Assembly (NCBI GenBank): GCA_019118745.1
Contig: DWYJ01000006.1
Span: 1 to 64,000, forward strand
Direction of reading: 5' to 3'
From: Candidatus Desulfovibrio gallistercoris
GTDB lineage: Bacteria > Desulfobacterota > Desulfovibrionia > Desulfovibrionales > Desulfovibrionaceae
DNA: 64,000 nucleotides
Shown here piece after piece: positions 47,681-56,407 of this stretch; position 1 is the first letter of the stretch, and every line of letters begins with the position of its first letter. Under the pieces are notes generated by a model. It searched no databases. It was not told where the DNA came from and worked only from the letters and a program-made list of their open reading frames with translations. Position numbers and translations under genes: made by a program.

Positions 47681-47791
47681 TCATTTCTTTTGCCCCCCAT
47701 ACCTGGGGTCAAGGCCGCGGCCGCATGCTCGGCGGGGCCTAGATCTTCCTTTTGCCAGACGATGGAGGCCGTGTCCGGGCATGGCGGTCAT
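47681..47791 (-). CDS. Possible 36-residue basic peptide downstream of the MEMO gene
   Basis: An ATG at 47789-47791 has AGGAGGAG about 8 bases upstream, only 25 bp after the MEMO gene stop. The peptide is very basic (starts MTAMPGHGLHRLAKGRSRPR and ends YGGQKK). No family recognised. The strong ribosome-binding site argues for translation; the small size leaves doubt. Between it and the terminator (47522-47680) I see nothing. Confidence 0.4.
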   Translation of the reverse strand: MTAMPGHGLHRLAKGRSRPRRACGRGLDPRYGGQKK

Positions 47792-47815
47792 GGCAAGGCA
47801 CTCCTCCTGCTGGGG

Positions 47816-48694
47816 TTACGGCAAAAAGAAGCGCAGGCCGGCATAGCCCACCACATGCTCCATGTCGCCGGAGATGCTGCCGGAGGTGTCGTGCAGGGTC
47901 TGTTCCGCCAGCGGCGGCGTCTTGCCCGTGAGCTGGCGCAGGGCATAGAGGGCCAGCGCCAGCGGGGCCGCGCCGCACATGCTGATCCCTTCCCGCTGGG
48001 TGACGTGCAGCAGGCCGTCGGCATCCCCGGCAAGGGCGTGGCGCAGGGCCATGTCGTCCTTTTGCAGGGTGCGGTGCTGGTCTTCGTAATGGTTCATGTC
48101 CGAGCTCACCACAAGGGCGACCTGCGGCATGTCGCCGCCGGTCTCGCCCGACGGCTTCGGCAGCAGGCGTCCGGCGAGCAGGCGGGCCAGGTCGCGTCCG
48201 GCCTGATGGAGGACATCCCGCTGGCGTGTGCCCACGCAGACAGGCACGATGCGGAAGGGCTCCGGCTGATGGACCTGCAGGAAGGGCAGGATCACCTCCA
48301 GCGCATGTTCGCGCAGATGGGCGTGGGTGTCGGCTTCAAAGACGGTCGGCCCTTCGCAGAGCCCGGCGGCCAGCGAGGCGTCCACCGTGACGGGCCCCAG
48401 CGGCGTGAGCCATGCGCCGTCCGGCCAGACGGACAGGGGACGGCCCATGCCCGTGTGGTTGGGGCAAAGCAAGATGAGGGTGCGGGGCAGGCGCATGCCC
48501 GCCAGGGTGGCCCCGATGACATGCCCGCAGAAGACATGCCCGGCGTGCGGCAGCATGAGGGCGACCGGCGTGGTGTGTCGCGGGGCGGGCAGGGCCTGCG
48601 CCCCGGCGTCCAGGAAGTGCCGCACTTCCTGCCGCAGATCTTCCGGGCCATCGGGATAAAAGCGTCCGGCGACCGCCGGCTGACGGATAAGCAT
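47816..48694 (-). CDS. AmmeMemoRadiSam system protein B (MEMO1 family)
   Basis: A 292-residue protein of the MEMO family, related to extradiol dioxygenases. It has RQPAVAGRFYPDGPEDL at the start (the family AG.FYP), VALMLPHAGHVFCGHVIGA, LCPNHTGMG, the AHLREHALEVILPFLQ stretch and VVSSDMNHYED, which supply the metal-site-like His, Asp and Cys. In other genomes it goes with an AMMECR1 protein and a radical SAM protein; neither is adjacent here. The molecular role is unresolved. Ribosome-binding site GGGAGGT. Confidence 0.93.
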   Translation of the reverse strand: MLIRQPAVAGRFYPDGPEDLRQEVRHFLDAGAQALPAPRHTTPVALMLPHAGHVFCGHVIGATLAGMRLPRTLILLCPNHTGMGRPLSVWPDGAWLTPLGPVTVDASLAAGLCEGPTVFEADTHAHLREHALEVILPFLQVHQPEPFRIVPVCVGTRQRDVLHQAGRDLARLLAGRLLPKPSGETGGDMPQVALVVSSDMNHYEDQHRTLQKDDMALRHALAGDADGLLHVTQREGISMCGAAPLALALYALRQLTGKTPPLAEQTLHDTSGSISGDMEHVVGYAGLRFFLP

Positions 48695-48710
48695 GTGACC
48701 TCCCAGCGCA

Positions 48711-48751
48711 AAAAGCGCCCGGACAGGAGGTCGCGGCCCCCTGTCCGGGCG
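48711..48751 (-). terminator. Terminator between aldehyde dehydrogenase and MEMO genes
   Basis: CGCCCGGACAGG (48716-48727) pairs exactly with CCTGTCCGGGCG (48740-48751); on the minus strand it is followed by CTTTTT. It lies just before the MEMO ribosome-binding site, so it ends the aldehyde dehydrogenase message or attenuates read-through. Confidence 0.75.
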
Positions 48752-48774
48752 GTTGTGAGTGCTGTTTTCGTGTG

Positions 48775-48900
48775 GAGCGCTTAGCGCTTCACTCCGTTCG
48801 GCCTGTCGCTTCGCGGGAAAAAGGCCTATCCCGCCTGGTTCGGGCCGGGCGGCGTGCCGCCGCCTTGCGCCTTGTCGTATTCAACGGCAAGACGTTCTAG
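48775..48900. repeat. Dispersed palindromic repeat, family A, copy 5 (diverged)
   Basis: Orientation like copy 1 but degenerate: GCTTCGCGGGAAAAAGG, TCGGGCCGGGCGGCGTGCCG and GCCGCCTTGCGCCTTGTCG are recognisable, ending AACGGCAAGACGTTCT at the stop of the aldehyde dehydrogenase gene. Confidence 0.65.
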
Positions 48901-50360
48901 TTGTCGATGCCGCCCATGAGGAAGAGGTGGGTCTCCATGTAGTCGTTGAGACCCTCGCGGCTGCCTTCACGGCCCATGCCGCTGAACTTCACGCCGCCGA
49001 AGGGCGTTTCCGCGGCGGCAAGGGTAACGTCGTTGATGCCGACCATACCATACTGCAGGGCCTCGGACACGCGCCAGATGCGGCCCAGATCCCGCGCGAA
49101 GAGGTAGGAGGCAAGGCCGAAGCAGGTGTCATTGGCCAGCGAGATCGCTTCTTCTTCCGTGTCGAAGGGCATGATGGCGGCCACGGGGCCGAAGATCTCT
49201 TCCTGGAAGATGCGCATCTCACGGGTCAGGCCGGTGAGCAGGGTCGGCTCGTAGAAGCGCGGGCCCATGCTGTGGGGCTTGCCGCCGGCCAGCAGGGTAG
49301 CGCCCTTGCTCAGGGCGTCCTGCACGAGGCCGTCCACGCGCTGGACCGCTTCCTCATTGATGAGGGGGCCGATGGTCACGCCCGCATCCAGACCGTTCCC
49401 CACGCGGAAGGCGTCCACCTTCTCCTTGAGGCCCCGCACGAAATCGTCATGGATGCCGCGCTGCACCAGAAAACGGTTGGCGCAGATGCAGGTCTGGCCA
49501 GCGTTGCGGAACTTGCTCCCCACGGCGCCGGCCACAGCGGCGTCCAGCTGCGCGTCGTCAAAGACGATGAAGGGAGCATTGCCGCCCAGTTCCAGCGAAA
49601 GGCGCTTGAGGGTGGGGGCGCAGTCCGCGGCAAGCTGCTTGCCCACGGCGGTGGAGCCGGTGAAGCTCAGCTTGCGCACCACCGGGCTCTGGGTGATCTC
49701 CCGGCCGATGGTGCCGGAGTCGCCGGTGATGATGTTGATGACCCCGGCCGGGATGCCCGCACGGCGGGAAAGTTCGGCCAGCGCCAGCGCGCAGTAGGGG
49801 GTGGCGCTGGCGGGCTTGACCACCAGGGTGCAGCCGGCGGCGATGGCCGGAGCGGCCTTGCGGGGCAGCATGGAGGAGGGGAAATTCCAGGGGGTGATGA
49901 CGCCCACCACGCCGATGGGCTGCTTTTGCGTCAGCGGACGCACGCCGGCGCGCGGCGCGGGCACCACGTCGCCATAGGCGCGACGGATCTCTTCCGCGAA
50001 CCAGGGGAAATACGTTGCCCCCTGCAGGATCTCGCCGCGGGCTTCAGCCAGAGGCTTGCCCTGTTCCAGGGTCAGGATGCGGCAAAGATCGTCGATGTGT
50101 TCCTCGATGAGCTCGCCCCAGCGGCGCAGCCTGGCTCCGCGTTCCTGCAGGGGCACCTTGCGCCAGACGGCAAAGGCGGCTTCCGCCGCGGCGATGGCGG
50201 CGCGGGCATCGTTGGCCGTGCAGCGCGGCACGCTTCCCAGATCTTCACCCGTGGCGGGGTTGATGACCGGCAGCGTGGCGCCGTTCTCGGCATCCCGCCA
50301 CTGGCCGTTGATGTAGGCCAGGTGGCGTAACAGGTCGGGGTCTTTCAGATGTTTAGGCAT
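48897..50360 (-). CDS. NAD(P)-dependent aldehyde dehydrogenase, succinate-semialdehyde dehydrogenase type
   Basis: A 487-residue aldehyde dehydrogenase. It has VITPWNFPSSMLPRKAAPAI, FTGSTAVGKQL, the general base in LSLELGGNAPFIVFDDA, the catalytic Cys in NAGQTCICANRFLVQ, EEIFGPVAAIMPFDTEEEAI, and PFGGVKFSGMGREGSREGL. The overall pattern is closest to GabD-like succinate-semialdehyde dehydrogenases, but substrate choice cannot be read from sequence alone. The start is the ATG at 50358-50360 with AAAGGAGG. No other pathway genes adjoin. Confidence 0.9.
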   Translation of the reverse strand: MPKHLKDPDLLRHLAYINGQWRDAENGATLPVINPATGEDLGSVPRCTANDARAAIAAAEAAFAVWRKVPLQERGARLRRWGELIEEHIDDLCRILTLEQGKPLAEARGEILQGATYFPWFAEEIRRAYGDVVPAPRAGVRPLTQKQPIGVVGVITPWNFPSSMLPRKAAPAIAAGCTLVVKPASATPYCALALAELSRRAGIPAGVINIITGDSGTIGREITQSPVVRKLSFTGSTAVGKQLAADCAPTLKRLSLELGGNAPFIVFDDAQLDAAVAGAVGSKFRNAGQTCICANRFLVQRGIHDDFVRGLKEKVDAFRVGNGLDAGVTIGPLINEEAVQRVDGLVQDALSKGATLLAGGKPHSMGPRFYEPTLLTGLTREMRIFQEEIFGPVAAIMPFDTEEEAISLANDTCFGLASYLFARDLGRIWRVSEALQYGMVGINDVTLAAAETPFGGVKFSGMGREGSREGLNDYMETHLFLMGGIDN

Positions 50361-50412
50361 ATGGGCCTCCTTTGAAAGTTGTGCCGCCGATGCGGCAAGG
50401 GTGTGCAAAGAT

Positions 50413-51189
50413 TCATGGGGCTGTACGTGGAGAGGCGGTCGTCCGGGCGGCGATGTAAAAGCCGTAACTCAGCGACGCGCCGTATTTCCGGTAGAGGCGT
50501 ATCTCCGCTCGCTCTTCTTCGACAAGACGCCGCGCTTGCGGCGACGGTCGAGCGGCCAGAAAGGAGGGGAAGCGGGCTTCGAGCGGGCGGTAATAGTTTT
50601 CCGTTCAGCAGCAGGCGGGCAGGGGAAAGTAGCCGAGCGGCTCATAGCCGGCCGCTTCCAGGATATGCAATTTATCCGCCGCCGTGCCCATTTCGGCATA
50701 CGCGGCATTCCAGTAGGTCTCGATCTCTGCGGGGCGCTGCGTGTGCAGCCAGGTGATCTCGGAGACGGCGAGGATGCCGCCCGGCCTGAGCAGGGAACGC
50801 CAGGCCCGCACGCCGTGGGAAAAGCCCATATGGTAGATGGCGCCTTCAGACCAGAGAAGATCGAGTGAGCCCGGCGCAATGGGAGGGCGGCGCATATCGG
50901 CATGACAGCAGTGGATGCGCTGGGCCACGCCGAGGGCTTGCGCCCGTTCGCCAAGGCGCTGCAGGAAGGATGGCAGGAAGTCCAGCGCCAGAAAACGGGC
51001 CTGAGGCAGCGCCTGTGCCAGCACGAGCGTGGACGCCCCGGTGCCGCAGCCGATATCGGCCACACGCAAAGGGGCATCCGCCGGCAGGCGGGTCAGGGAA
51101 AGGGCCTGCCGGGTGCATTCTTCACTGCCGGGGCCCTGCCGCAGGGCATCGCCATGCAGTTCTGCCAGAAGCTCGAATTCCGCTGTCAT
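50413..51189 (-). pseudogene. SAM-dependent methyltransferase interrupted by an in-frame TGA
   Basis: The first 194 codons (from ATG 51187-51189 behind GGGAGCC) encode a class I methyltransferase: VADIGCGTGASTLVLAQALP, LDFLPSFLQRLGERA, LDLLWSEGAIYHMGFSHGVR. A TGA at 50605-50607 follows PLPACC. The same frame then runs on for 63 codons with clear family sequence (ENYYRPLEARFPSFLA, EEERAEIRLYRKYG, SYGFYIA) to a TGA at 50413. The family usually has Trp at the TGA position, so TGG to TGA is the likely change. I see no SECIS-like hairpin after it. Confidence 0.8.
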
Positions 51190-51311
51190 CGGTCGAGGCT
51201 CCCATGCCGTCAAGACGTATTGATGAAAGTTTTACAACGACTTCCTCTAAATAAATCTCATACCCTGTCCTGCCTGTTTTCGGCAAGATTGGCAATATGT
51301 CCTGTTCCCTC

Positions 51312-51515
51312 CCGGTAAAAGCGCGCTGGGGAAGGGTTTGGGGGCTTGGGGGGAAGGATGACGAGAACGCCTTTTCTCGCTTCACTGCGAAAAGGCTGGG
51401 CCCTCCCGCGCCGGCAGCTACCGAAAGGCGGCCCGCAGGGCCGTGCCCGTTAGGCGACGCAGGAGCCCTACGGGCATCGACAGCAGAGCGAGGGGTTCCC
51501 CTTCCCCCCAAACAA
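51312..51515. repeat. Dispersed palindromic repeat, family B, copy 3 (host, with insert)
   Basis: Begins AAAAGCGCGCTGGGGAAGGG and GGGGGCTTGGGGGGAAGG, and ends GAGGGGTTCCCCTTCCCCCC like the prophage copies. The arms are separated by about 140 bp of unrelated GC-rich DNA. It fills most of the 349-bp gap 51190-51538; no gene is visible there. Confidence 0.75.
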
Positions 51516-51538
51516 ACAGCGAAGAGCGTCAACAGCCC

Positions 51539-52801
51539 CTAAAACAACTGCACGCCGCCGCACCAGTGATGCCGGACCCGGCCCTGCATCTCTTCGCCGA
51601 GGAAGGGCGTATTGGCGCTCTTGGAGTACAGGGTCTCAGGGCCCACCGTCCACCGCTCCTCCGGATCGAAGAGGAAGAAGTCCGCCGGGTCGCCGGGCTC
51701 GAAGCGGTTGCAGGGCAGGCCGAAGATCTCCGCCGGGCCGTAGCACCAGCGCTGATGCAGGAGGGCTTCGTCCCAGATGCCTTCGCGCACCAGCCGCCAA
51801 GTCAGCGGCAGGGCAAGGTCGAGGCCGGTGAAGCCCTTGGGGGCCTCGTCCAGGGTGCGTTCCTTCTCGTGCAGGGCATGCGGGGCGTGGTCGGTGCTCA
51901 ACACGCCGAGGATGCCGTCCCGCACGGCCTGGCGCAGGGCCTCCCGGTCTTCGGGGCGGCGCAGCGGGGGGCTGACCTTGGCATTGGCGTTGTAGCCGCG
52001 CAGGGCGCTTTCATCGAGCATGAGGTAATGCGGGCAGGTCTCGGCCGTGATCTTGACGCCGCGCGCTCTGGCCCAGCGGAGCACATCCACGGAAAGGGCG
52101 GAGGAGACATGGGAGATGTGGATGGGGATATCCAGATATTCCGACAGCATGGCGTCGCGGGCCACTTGCACGGCCTCCCCGGCGGCGGGCTGTCCCTTCA
52201 CGCCGAGCTCGCCGCTGAGCTCGCCTTCGTTCATGACCCAGCCTCGGGCCAGGTCCGGGTCTTCGCAATGGTCCATGACCACCATGCCGAGATCGGCGGC
52301 GTATTCCATGACGCGGCGCATCATCTCGGCGCTGCTCACCGGGCAGCCGTCATTGGAGACGGCCACGCAGCCGGCCTCCTTCAGTTCGCCGAGCGGGGCC
52401 ATCTCCTGCCCGGCAAGGCCCACGGTGGCGGCGGCCACGGGATAGAGGCGCGGCCCGTGGGGCCAGGCGGTGCGGGCCTTTTCCAGCATGTAACGGGTGA
52501 CGGCGGCCGTGTCGTTGACCGGGCGGGTGTTGGCCATGCACATGACCGCGCCGAAACCGCCATGCGCGGCGGCGGTGAGGCCGGTGACCACATCTTCCTT
52601 GTATTCGTAGCCGGGATCCCGAAAATGGGCGTGCACGTCGATGAAGCTGGGCATGAGCTGCAGGCCGTCGGCCTCGAAGACCTCACACCCTTCCGGGAGG
52701 GGCTGGTGTCCGGCCGGGGTCATGGTGAGCACGCGTCCGTCCCGGACGAGCAGGTCCACCGGGGCGTCAAGATGGCGGGCGTTTTTGATGCAGAGGGTCA
52801 T
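51539..52801 (-). CDS. pyrC: Dihydroorotase
   Basis: A 420-residue enzyme of de novo pyrimidine synthesis that closes carbamoyl-aspartate to dihydroorotate. Zinc-site motifs are DVHAHFRDPGYEYKEDV (HxH), MVVMDHCED, IHISHVSSALSVDVL and LSTDHAPHALHEKE. This is class I dihydroorotase of the type that partners aspartate carbamoyltransferase. It follows pyrB by 2 bp, so both are under the same attenuator. The start is the ATG at 52799-52801. Confidence 0.95.
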   Translation of the reverse strand: MTLCIKNARHLDAPVDLLVRDGRVLTMTPAGHQPLPEGCEVFEADGLQLMPSFIDVHAHFRDPGYEYKEDVVTGLTAAAHGGFGAVMCMANTRPVNDTAAVTRYMLEKARTAWPHGPRLYPVAAATVGLAGQEMAPLGELKEAGCVAVSNDGCPVSSAEMMRRVMEYAADLGMVVMDHCEDPDLARGWVMNEGELSGELGVKGQPAAGEAVQVARDAMLSEYLDIPIHISHVSSALSVDVLRWARARGVKITAETCPHYLMLDESALRGYNANAKVSPPLRRPEDREALRQAVRDGILGVLSTDHAPHALHEKERTLDEAPKGFTGLDLALPLTWRLVREGIWDEALLHQRWCYGPAEIFGLPCNRFEPGDPADFFLFDPEERWTVGPETLYSKSANTPFLGEEMQGRVRHHWCGGVQLF

Positions 52802-52803
52802 GA

Positions 52804-53772
52804 CTAGTCTCCATGCTGCGGGGCGGCGGCCCCTTCGTTGCGGGTAGCCAGAAGGTAGAGCACGGCCATACGGGTGGCCACGCCGGAGGACACCTGATCC
52901 AGCACGCGGCTGTGCGGGCCGTCCGCCACGGCGTCGGCGATCTCCAGGCCGCGGTTCATGGGGCCGGGGTGGAGCACCAGGGCATCGGGCCTGGCCTTGT
53001 CCAGCCGGGCGGGGGTCAGGCAGTAGCGCCGGGAATACTCGGTCAGATCCGGCAGCAGCCCGGCCTGCTGGCGTTCGAGCTGGAGGCGAAGGCACATGAC
53101 GGCGTCGCTGTCGCGCACGGCGGCATCCGGGTCGGCGACGACCTCGGTAGGCCAGTTGTGGACGCCCGCGGGCAGCAGGGTGCGCGGGGCGCAGAGGCGG
53201 ACGCGCGCGCCCAGCAGGTTCAGGAGATGCACGTTGGAGCGGGCCACGCGGCTGTGGGCGATGTCGCCGAGGATGGTCACCACGCGTCCGCTGAAGTCGG
53301 TCCCCCAGTGCGCGCGCAGGGTCAGGCTGTCCAGCAGGGCCTGCGTGGGGTGGGCGTGCCAGCCGTCGCCGCCGTTGACGATGCCGCAGGGCAGGCGTTC
53401 GGCGAGGAAGCGCGCCGCGCCGCTGCTGGGGTGGCGGATGACGATGACGTCCGGGCTCATGGCTTGCAGGGTGAGGGCCGTGTCCTTGAGGCTCTCTCCC
53501 TTGTTGAGGCTGGACCCGGACTTGGCAAGGGAGTAGGTGTCCGCGGAGAGGCGCTTGCCCGCCACGTCAAAGGAGGTCTTGGTGCGGGTGCTGTTCTCCA
53601 CGAAAAAGAGGATGACGGTCTTGCCCTTGAGCGTGGGAACCTTCTTGACGGGGCGCTGGTTGATCTCCTGAAAGCTGGCGGCCACATCGAGGATGTGGAG
53701 GACATCCTCCCGGCTGAGCTGGGAGATGTCCAGCAGGTCCTTGTGCGTCCACTGATAGCGATTGTCGTTCAT
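52804..53772 (-). CDS. pyrB: Aspartate carbamoyltransferase catalytic subunit
   Basis: A 322-residue enzyme joining carbamoyl phosphate to aspartate. It has the carbamoyl-phosphate loop [17 protein letters not shown], the moving loop [49 protein letters not shown], and [12 protein letters not shown]. The Lys in STRTKTS stands where Arg is usual. No regulatory chain (pyrI) adjoins, so it probably works with PyrC as in other bacteria with a pyrBC pair. Expression should be set by the leader at 53793-53901. Confidence 0.95.
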   Translation of the reverse strand: MNDNRYQWTHKDLLDISQLSREDVLHILDVAASFQEINQRPVKKVPTLKGKTVILFFVENSTRTKTSFDVAGKRLSADTYSLAKSGSSLNKGESLKDTALTLQAMSPDVIVIRHPSSGAARFLAERLPCGIVNGGDGWHAHPTQALLDSLTLRAHWGTDFSGRVVTILGDIAHSRVARSNVHLLNLLGARVRLCAPRTLLPAGVHNWPTEVVADPDAAVRDSDAVMCLRLQLERQQAGLLPDLTEYSRRYCLTPARLDKARPDALVLHPGPMNRGLEIADAVADGPHSRVLDQVSSGVATRMAVLYLLATRNEGAAAPQHGD

Positions 53773-53790
53773 GGCAGTGTGGGGCTGAAG

Positions 53791-53901
53791 TCAAAAAAAG
53801 CCCCGCTCGCGCGGGGATGGGACAAACAAAAAAAGGGAAGCGTTCCGTCGGGATACGGATTTGGGAAAATCAGCGGGAAAAGGGACGGTCGCGTGGTCCA
53901 T
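53791..53901 (-). CDS. PyrL-like leader peptide of the pyrBC operon
   Basis: A 36-codon frame (MDHATVPFPADFPKSVSRRN at its start, then SLFLFVPSPRERGFF) that ends in TGA within the T-run of the terminator. This is the architecture of the E. coli pyrBI leader, including the position of the stop relative to the hairpin and the RGxFF-type ending. A possible promoter (TTTACA at 53936-53931, TAGCGT at 53913-53908, 17-bp spacing) would start transcription at about the ATG. No Shine-Dalgarno is visible, which weakens the case. Confidence 0.6.
   Translation of the reverse strand: MDHATVPFPADFPKSVSRRNASLFLFVPSPRERGFF
53793..53816 (-). terminator. pyrBC attenuator (intrinsic terminator in the leader)
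   Basis: CCCCGC-GCGA-GCGGGG followed by CTTTTTTT on the minus strand, 20 bp upstream of the pyrB start. A second T-rich tract (CTTCCCTTTTTTTGTTTG, 53840-53823) lies just before the hairpin, where UTP-sensitive pausing would couple polymerase to the ribosome on the leader peptide. Confidence 0.85.
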
Positions 53902-54061
53902 AGGGCAACGCTAGACCGGTGCGTCCGCTTTGTAAAGGAGAAAATGCCCGGTTGACGCTGCCCCGCCCTTTTACTAGGGTCAGGCTGCGTGTTCACGCCA
54001 TGCGGGGGCTGTTTTTTTCCGGCCCGCCGCCGGCGGGTCCGCCCGCCATCCCGGAGACGTC

Positions 54062-54931
54062 ATGAAACTTGTACAGACATATAATCGCAAACTGGCCGAG
54101 TCCGTCTGGTGGAACCTGCTCTGGCTCACGGTCGGCGCGCTGCTGGTCACCATCTGCATCCAGTCCGTGGCCACGCCGCACAACTTCGTGGCCGGGGGCA
54201 TCCTCGGCATGGCCTATCTGGTCTGGCACTGGACGGGCCAGCTGGATCTGCTGACCTGGTACCTGCTCCTGTCCGTGCCCATCTGGGTCTGGGGCTGGTT
54301 CTTCGTGGGGCGGCGCTTCCTGCTCTACACGGCCTACGGCACCATCTGCACCACGGTCTTCGGCATGTTCCTCAACGTGCAGATCCCGCTGCAGACGGAA
54401 GTCTACGCGGCGGTCATCGCCGGGGTGCTGCACGGCGCGGGCATGGGCATCATGCTGCGCACCCTGGGCAGCAGCGGCGGCACGGACATCATCGCCGTGG
54501 CCCTCAAGCAGCGCTGGAACGTGCCCATCGGGCAGTTCTCCTTCGGCGTCAATGCCGTGGTCTATCTGCTGGCGGGCTTCAGCCTGAACCTGGATCTCAT
54601 CGTGGCTTCCGTGCTGATGATGTTCATCTCGGCCAATACGCTGGAGTACGTGCTCGGCATGTTCAACCGGCGCAAGCTGGTGCTCGTCATCTCCGAGCGC
54701 GGCGAGGAGATCAGCGAGGCCATCTTGGTGACCGAACGTTTCGGCGTGACGCTCATGCGCGGCAAGGGGGCCTATTCCGGCGCGGACAAGGAGATCCTGC
54801 TGACCGTGACCAACAATGTGGTCCTCAAGCGGCTGGAGAACCTGGTGTACACCATCGACCCCGGCGCGCTCTTCATCGTGGAGAACACCTTTTACGTCTC
54901 CGGCGGGCAGTTCGCCCGGCGGGACAGGTGA
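54062..54931 (+). CDS. YitT family membrane protein (DUF161/DUF2179)
   Basis: A 289-residue protein with five or six transmembrane segments in the first 200 residues (LLWLTVGALLVTICIQSVAT; LLTWYLLLSVPIWVWGWFFV; LLAGFSLNLDLIVASVLMMF) and the family motif FVAGGILGMAYL, with GSSGGTDIIA. The last 80 residues form the soluble DUF2179 domain (RGEEISEAILVTERFGVTLM, then GADKEILLTVTNNVVLKRLE). The function of the family is not established. It stands before an amidohydrolase gene on the same strand. Confidence 0.93.
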   Translation: MKLVQTYNRKLAESVWWNLLWLTVGALLVTICIQSVATPHNFVAGGILGMAYLVWHWTGQLDLLTWYLLLSVPIWVWGWFFVGRRFLLYTAYGTICTTVFGMFLNVQIPLQTEVYAAVIAGVLHGAGMGIMLRTLGSSGGTDIIAVALKQRWNVPIGQFSFGVNAVVYLLAGFSLNLDLIVASVLMMFISANTLEYVLGMFNRRKLVLVISERGEEISEAILVTERFGVTLMRGKGAYSGADKEILLTVTNNVVLKRLENLVYTIDPGALFIVENTFYVSGGQFARRDR

Positions 54932-55011
54932 GGCGGCCCGTCCGGCGCGCGCTGCCGGACAGCCTTTTGCGTGTGCGGAAAACCTTTTTCCTGCCTGCAT
55001 AAGGAGGTTGC

Positions 55012-56226
55012 ATGTCCGACTGCCTTGTTATCCGTGCGCGAACCCTGGTGAGCATGGCAGGGGAGGCTCCCGCGCGCGGCGAACAGCTTTTTGCGCCCCT
55101 GCGCAAGCTGGATGACGCGGCGCTCGTCCTGGTGGACGGGCGGGTGGAAGAGGTCGTGAGCTGGAAGCGCTGCTCGCCGCCTTCCGGGGCTCTGGTGCGG
55201 GATCTGGGCGAGGTCTGCCTGGCTCCGGCGGTGATCAATGCCCACTGCCATCTGCAGCTCTCGCACCTGGCCGGGAAAACACGCTGGGGCGCGGGCTTCA
55301 GCGCCTGGCTGGAGAGCCTCATCCCCCATCTGCGGGAGCCGCTTTCGCGCGAGGCCATCGCCGAGGCCTGCGAGGATATGGTCGCCCGCGGCACCGGCCA
55401 CGTGGGGGATTTTGCCGGTGAGGGGTTGGCCCTCGTGGATGACGCGGCCCGGCGGGCCGGGTTGGGCGTCACGCATTTTTGCGAATGGTTCGGCATGGAT
55501 GCGCCGTTCATCGACGGCGGGCGTCCCTGGCCGCCGCGCTGCCGCCCCGCGCTGGAGCAGGACGACGACCGGCCGGTGGCGGACATCTCCGTGCCGCTGG
55601 AAGCGCGTTGCGCTCCGGCGGGGCATGCCCTGTATTCCACCGCGCCGGAGGTGCTGCGCGACGCGCGGCAATGGTGCGCGGACAAGGGCCGGGTCTTTGC
55701 CCTGCATCTTGCCGAATCGCCGGAGGAGAGCGAGCTGCTCCTGAACGGGAGCGGGCCGCTGGCCGAGCTTTACGCGGGCATCGTGCTGCCGGAGGACTGG
55801 CAGCCTCCGCGCCTGCGGCCGCTGGCCTGCGCCATGAAGCTCGGCCTCGTGGGCGCGGGGACGCTGGCCGTGCACGGGGTCCAGCTCGATGCGCAGGAGA
55901 TGACGGTGCTGGGGGCCTCCGGGGCGGCGCTCTGCCTCTGCCCGCGCTCCAACCGGCATCTGGCCGTCGGGGAAGCGCCGTTCCTTTCCGCCGTGGAGAA
56001 CAATGTCCTGTGCTGTCTGGGCACCGACGGACTGAGCTCCAATACGGATCTGGACGTGCGCAAGGAGGCGGTCTTCCTGCGCGAAGCCTGCGATGCGCCG
56101 CCGGAAGCCCTGTTGCGCCTCCTGATGGTCAACGCCGCGGAGGCCCTGCGCCTGCCCTCCACGGGGCGGCTGGAGCCGGGGCAGCCCGGCAGCTTCTGCG
56201 TCCTGCCGGAAGCGCTGAGTTTTTAG
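55012..56226 (+). CDS. Amidohydrolase family protein, deaminase-like (possibly aminofutalosine deaminase)
   Basis: A 404-residue metal-dependent hydrolase. It has the HxH metal motif INAHCHLQLSHLAGK, FALHLAESPEESELL, LAVHGVQLDAQEMTVL, LCPRSNRHLAVGEAP and LGTDGLSSNTDLDVRKEA, the ATZ/TRZ-type deaminase pattern. Related genes of the futalosine menaquinone route deaminate aminodeoxyfutalosine, so that role is possible in a menaquinone-using anaerobe but no mqn gene lies nearby. Start ATG behind AAGGAGG, 80 bp after yitT. Confidence 0.82.
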   Translation: MSDCLVIRARTLVSMAGEAPARGEQLFAPLRKLDDAALVLVDGRVEEVVSWKRCSPPSGALVRDLGEVCLAPAVINAHCHLQLSHLAGKTRWGAGFSAWLESLIPHLREPLSREAIAEACEDMVARGTGHVGDFAGEGLALVDDAARRAGLGVTHFCEWFGMDAPFIDGGRPWPPRCRPALEQDDDRPVADISVPLEARCAPAGHALYSTAPEVLRDARQWCADKGRVFALHLAESPEESELLLNGSGPLAELYAGIVLPEDWQPPRLRPLACAMKLGLVGAGTLAVHGVQLDAQEMTVLGASGAALCLCPRSNRHLAVGEAPFLSAVENNVLCCLGTDGLSSNTDLDVRKEAVFLREACDAPPEALLRLLMVNAAEALRLPSTGRLEPGQPGSFCVLPEALSF

Positions 56227-56407
56227 CGCGTTTTGTCATGGGAAAACGGCAAAACGCGGGGCGGCGCGCCACCACAGGGGCTCCTTCGGGCGGGGCCATG
56301 CGTGGCGGGGCGTCCGTCTGGAAGCCCGTCATAGGTCTTTGCTCTGACAGGGCCCGGCAGCCGGGCCTGGGAACATAGGTGAATCAACCGTCCTTTGAGG
56401 AGGAAAC
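56224..56407 (+). terminator. Hairpins after the amidohydrolase gene
   Basis: GCGTTTTG and CAAAACGC arms (56226-56255) form a stem with a resemblance to the terminal part of repeat family A, followed further on by GGCCCGG-CAG-CCGGGCC (56351-56367). No clear T-run. The rest of the gap shows only the Hpt ribosome-binding site (GAGGAGG). Confidence 0.45.

Noticed and set aside
50605..50607. TGA considered as a selenocysteine codon
   Set aside because: The family has Trp there, not Cys, and no stem-loop with a GGU-type loop is visible in the following 40 bases.
55479..56378. Plus-strand frame of 299 codons overlapping the amidohydrolase gene
   Set aside because: It is the +1 shadow of the recognised amidohydrolase and gives an Ala/Gly/Arg-rich product without family features.
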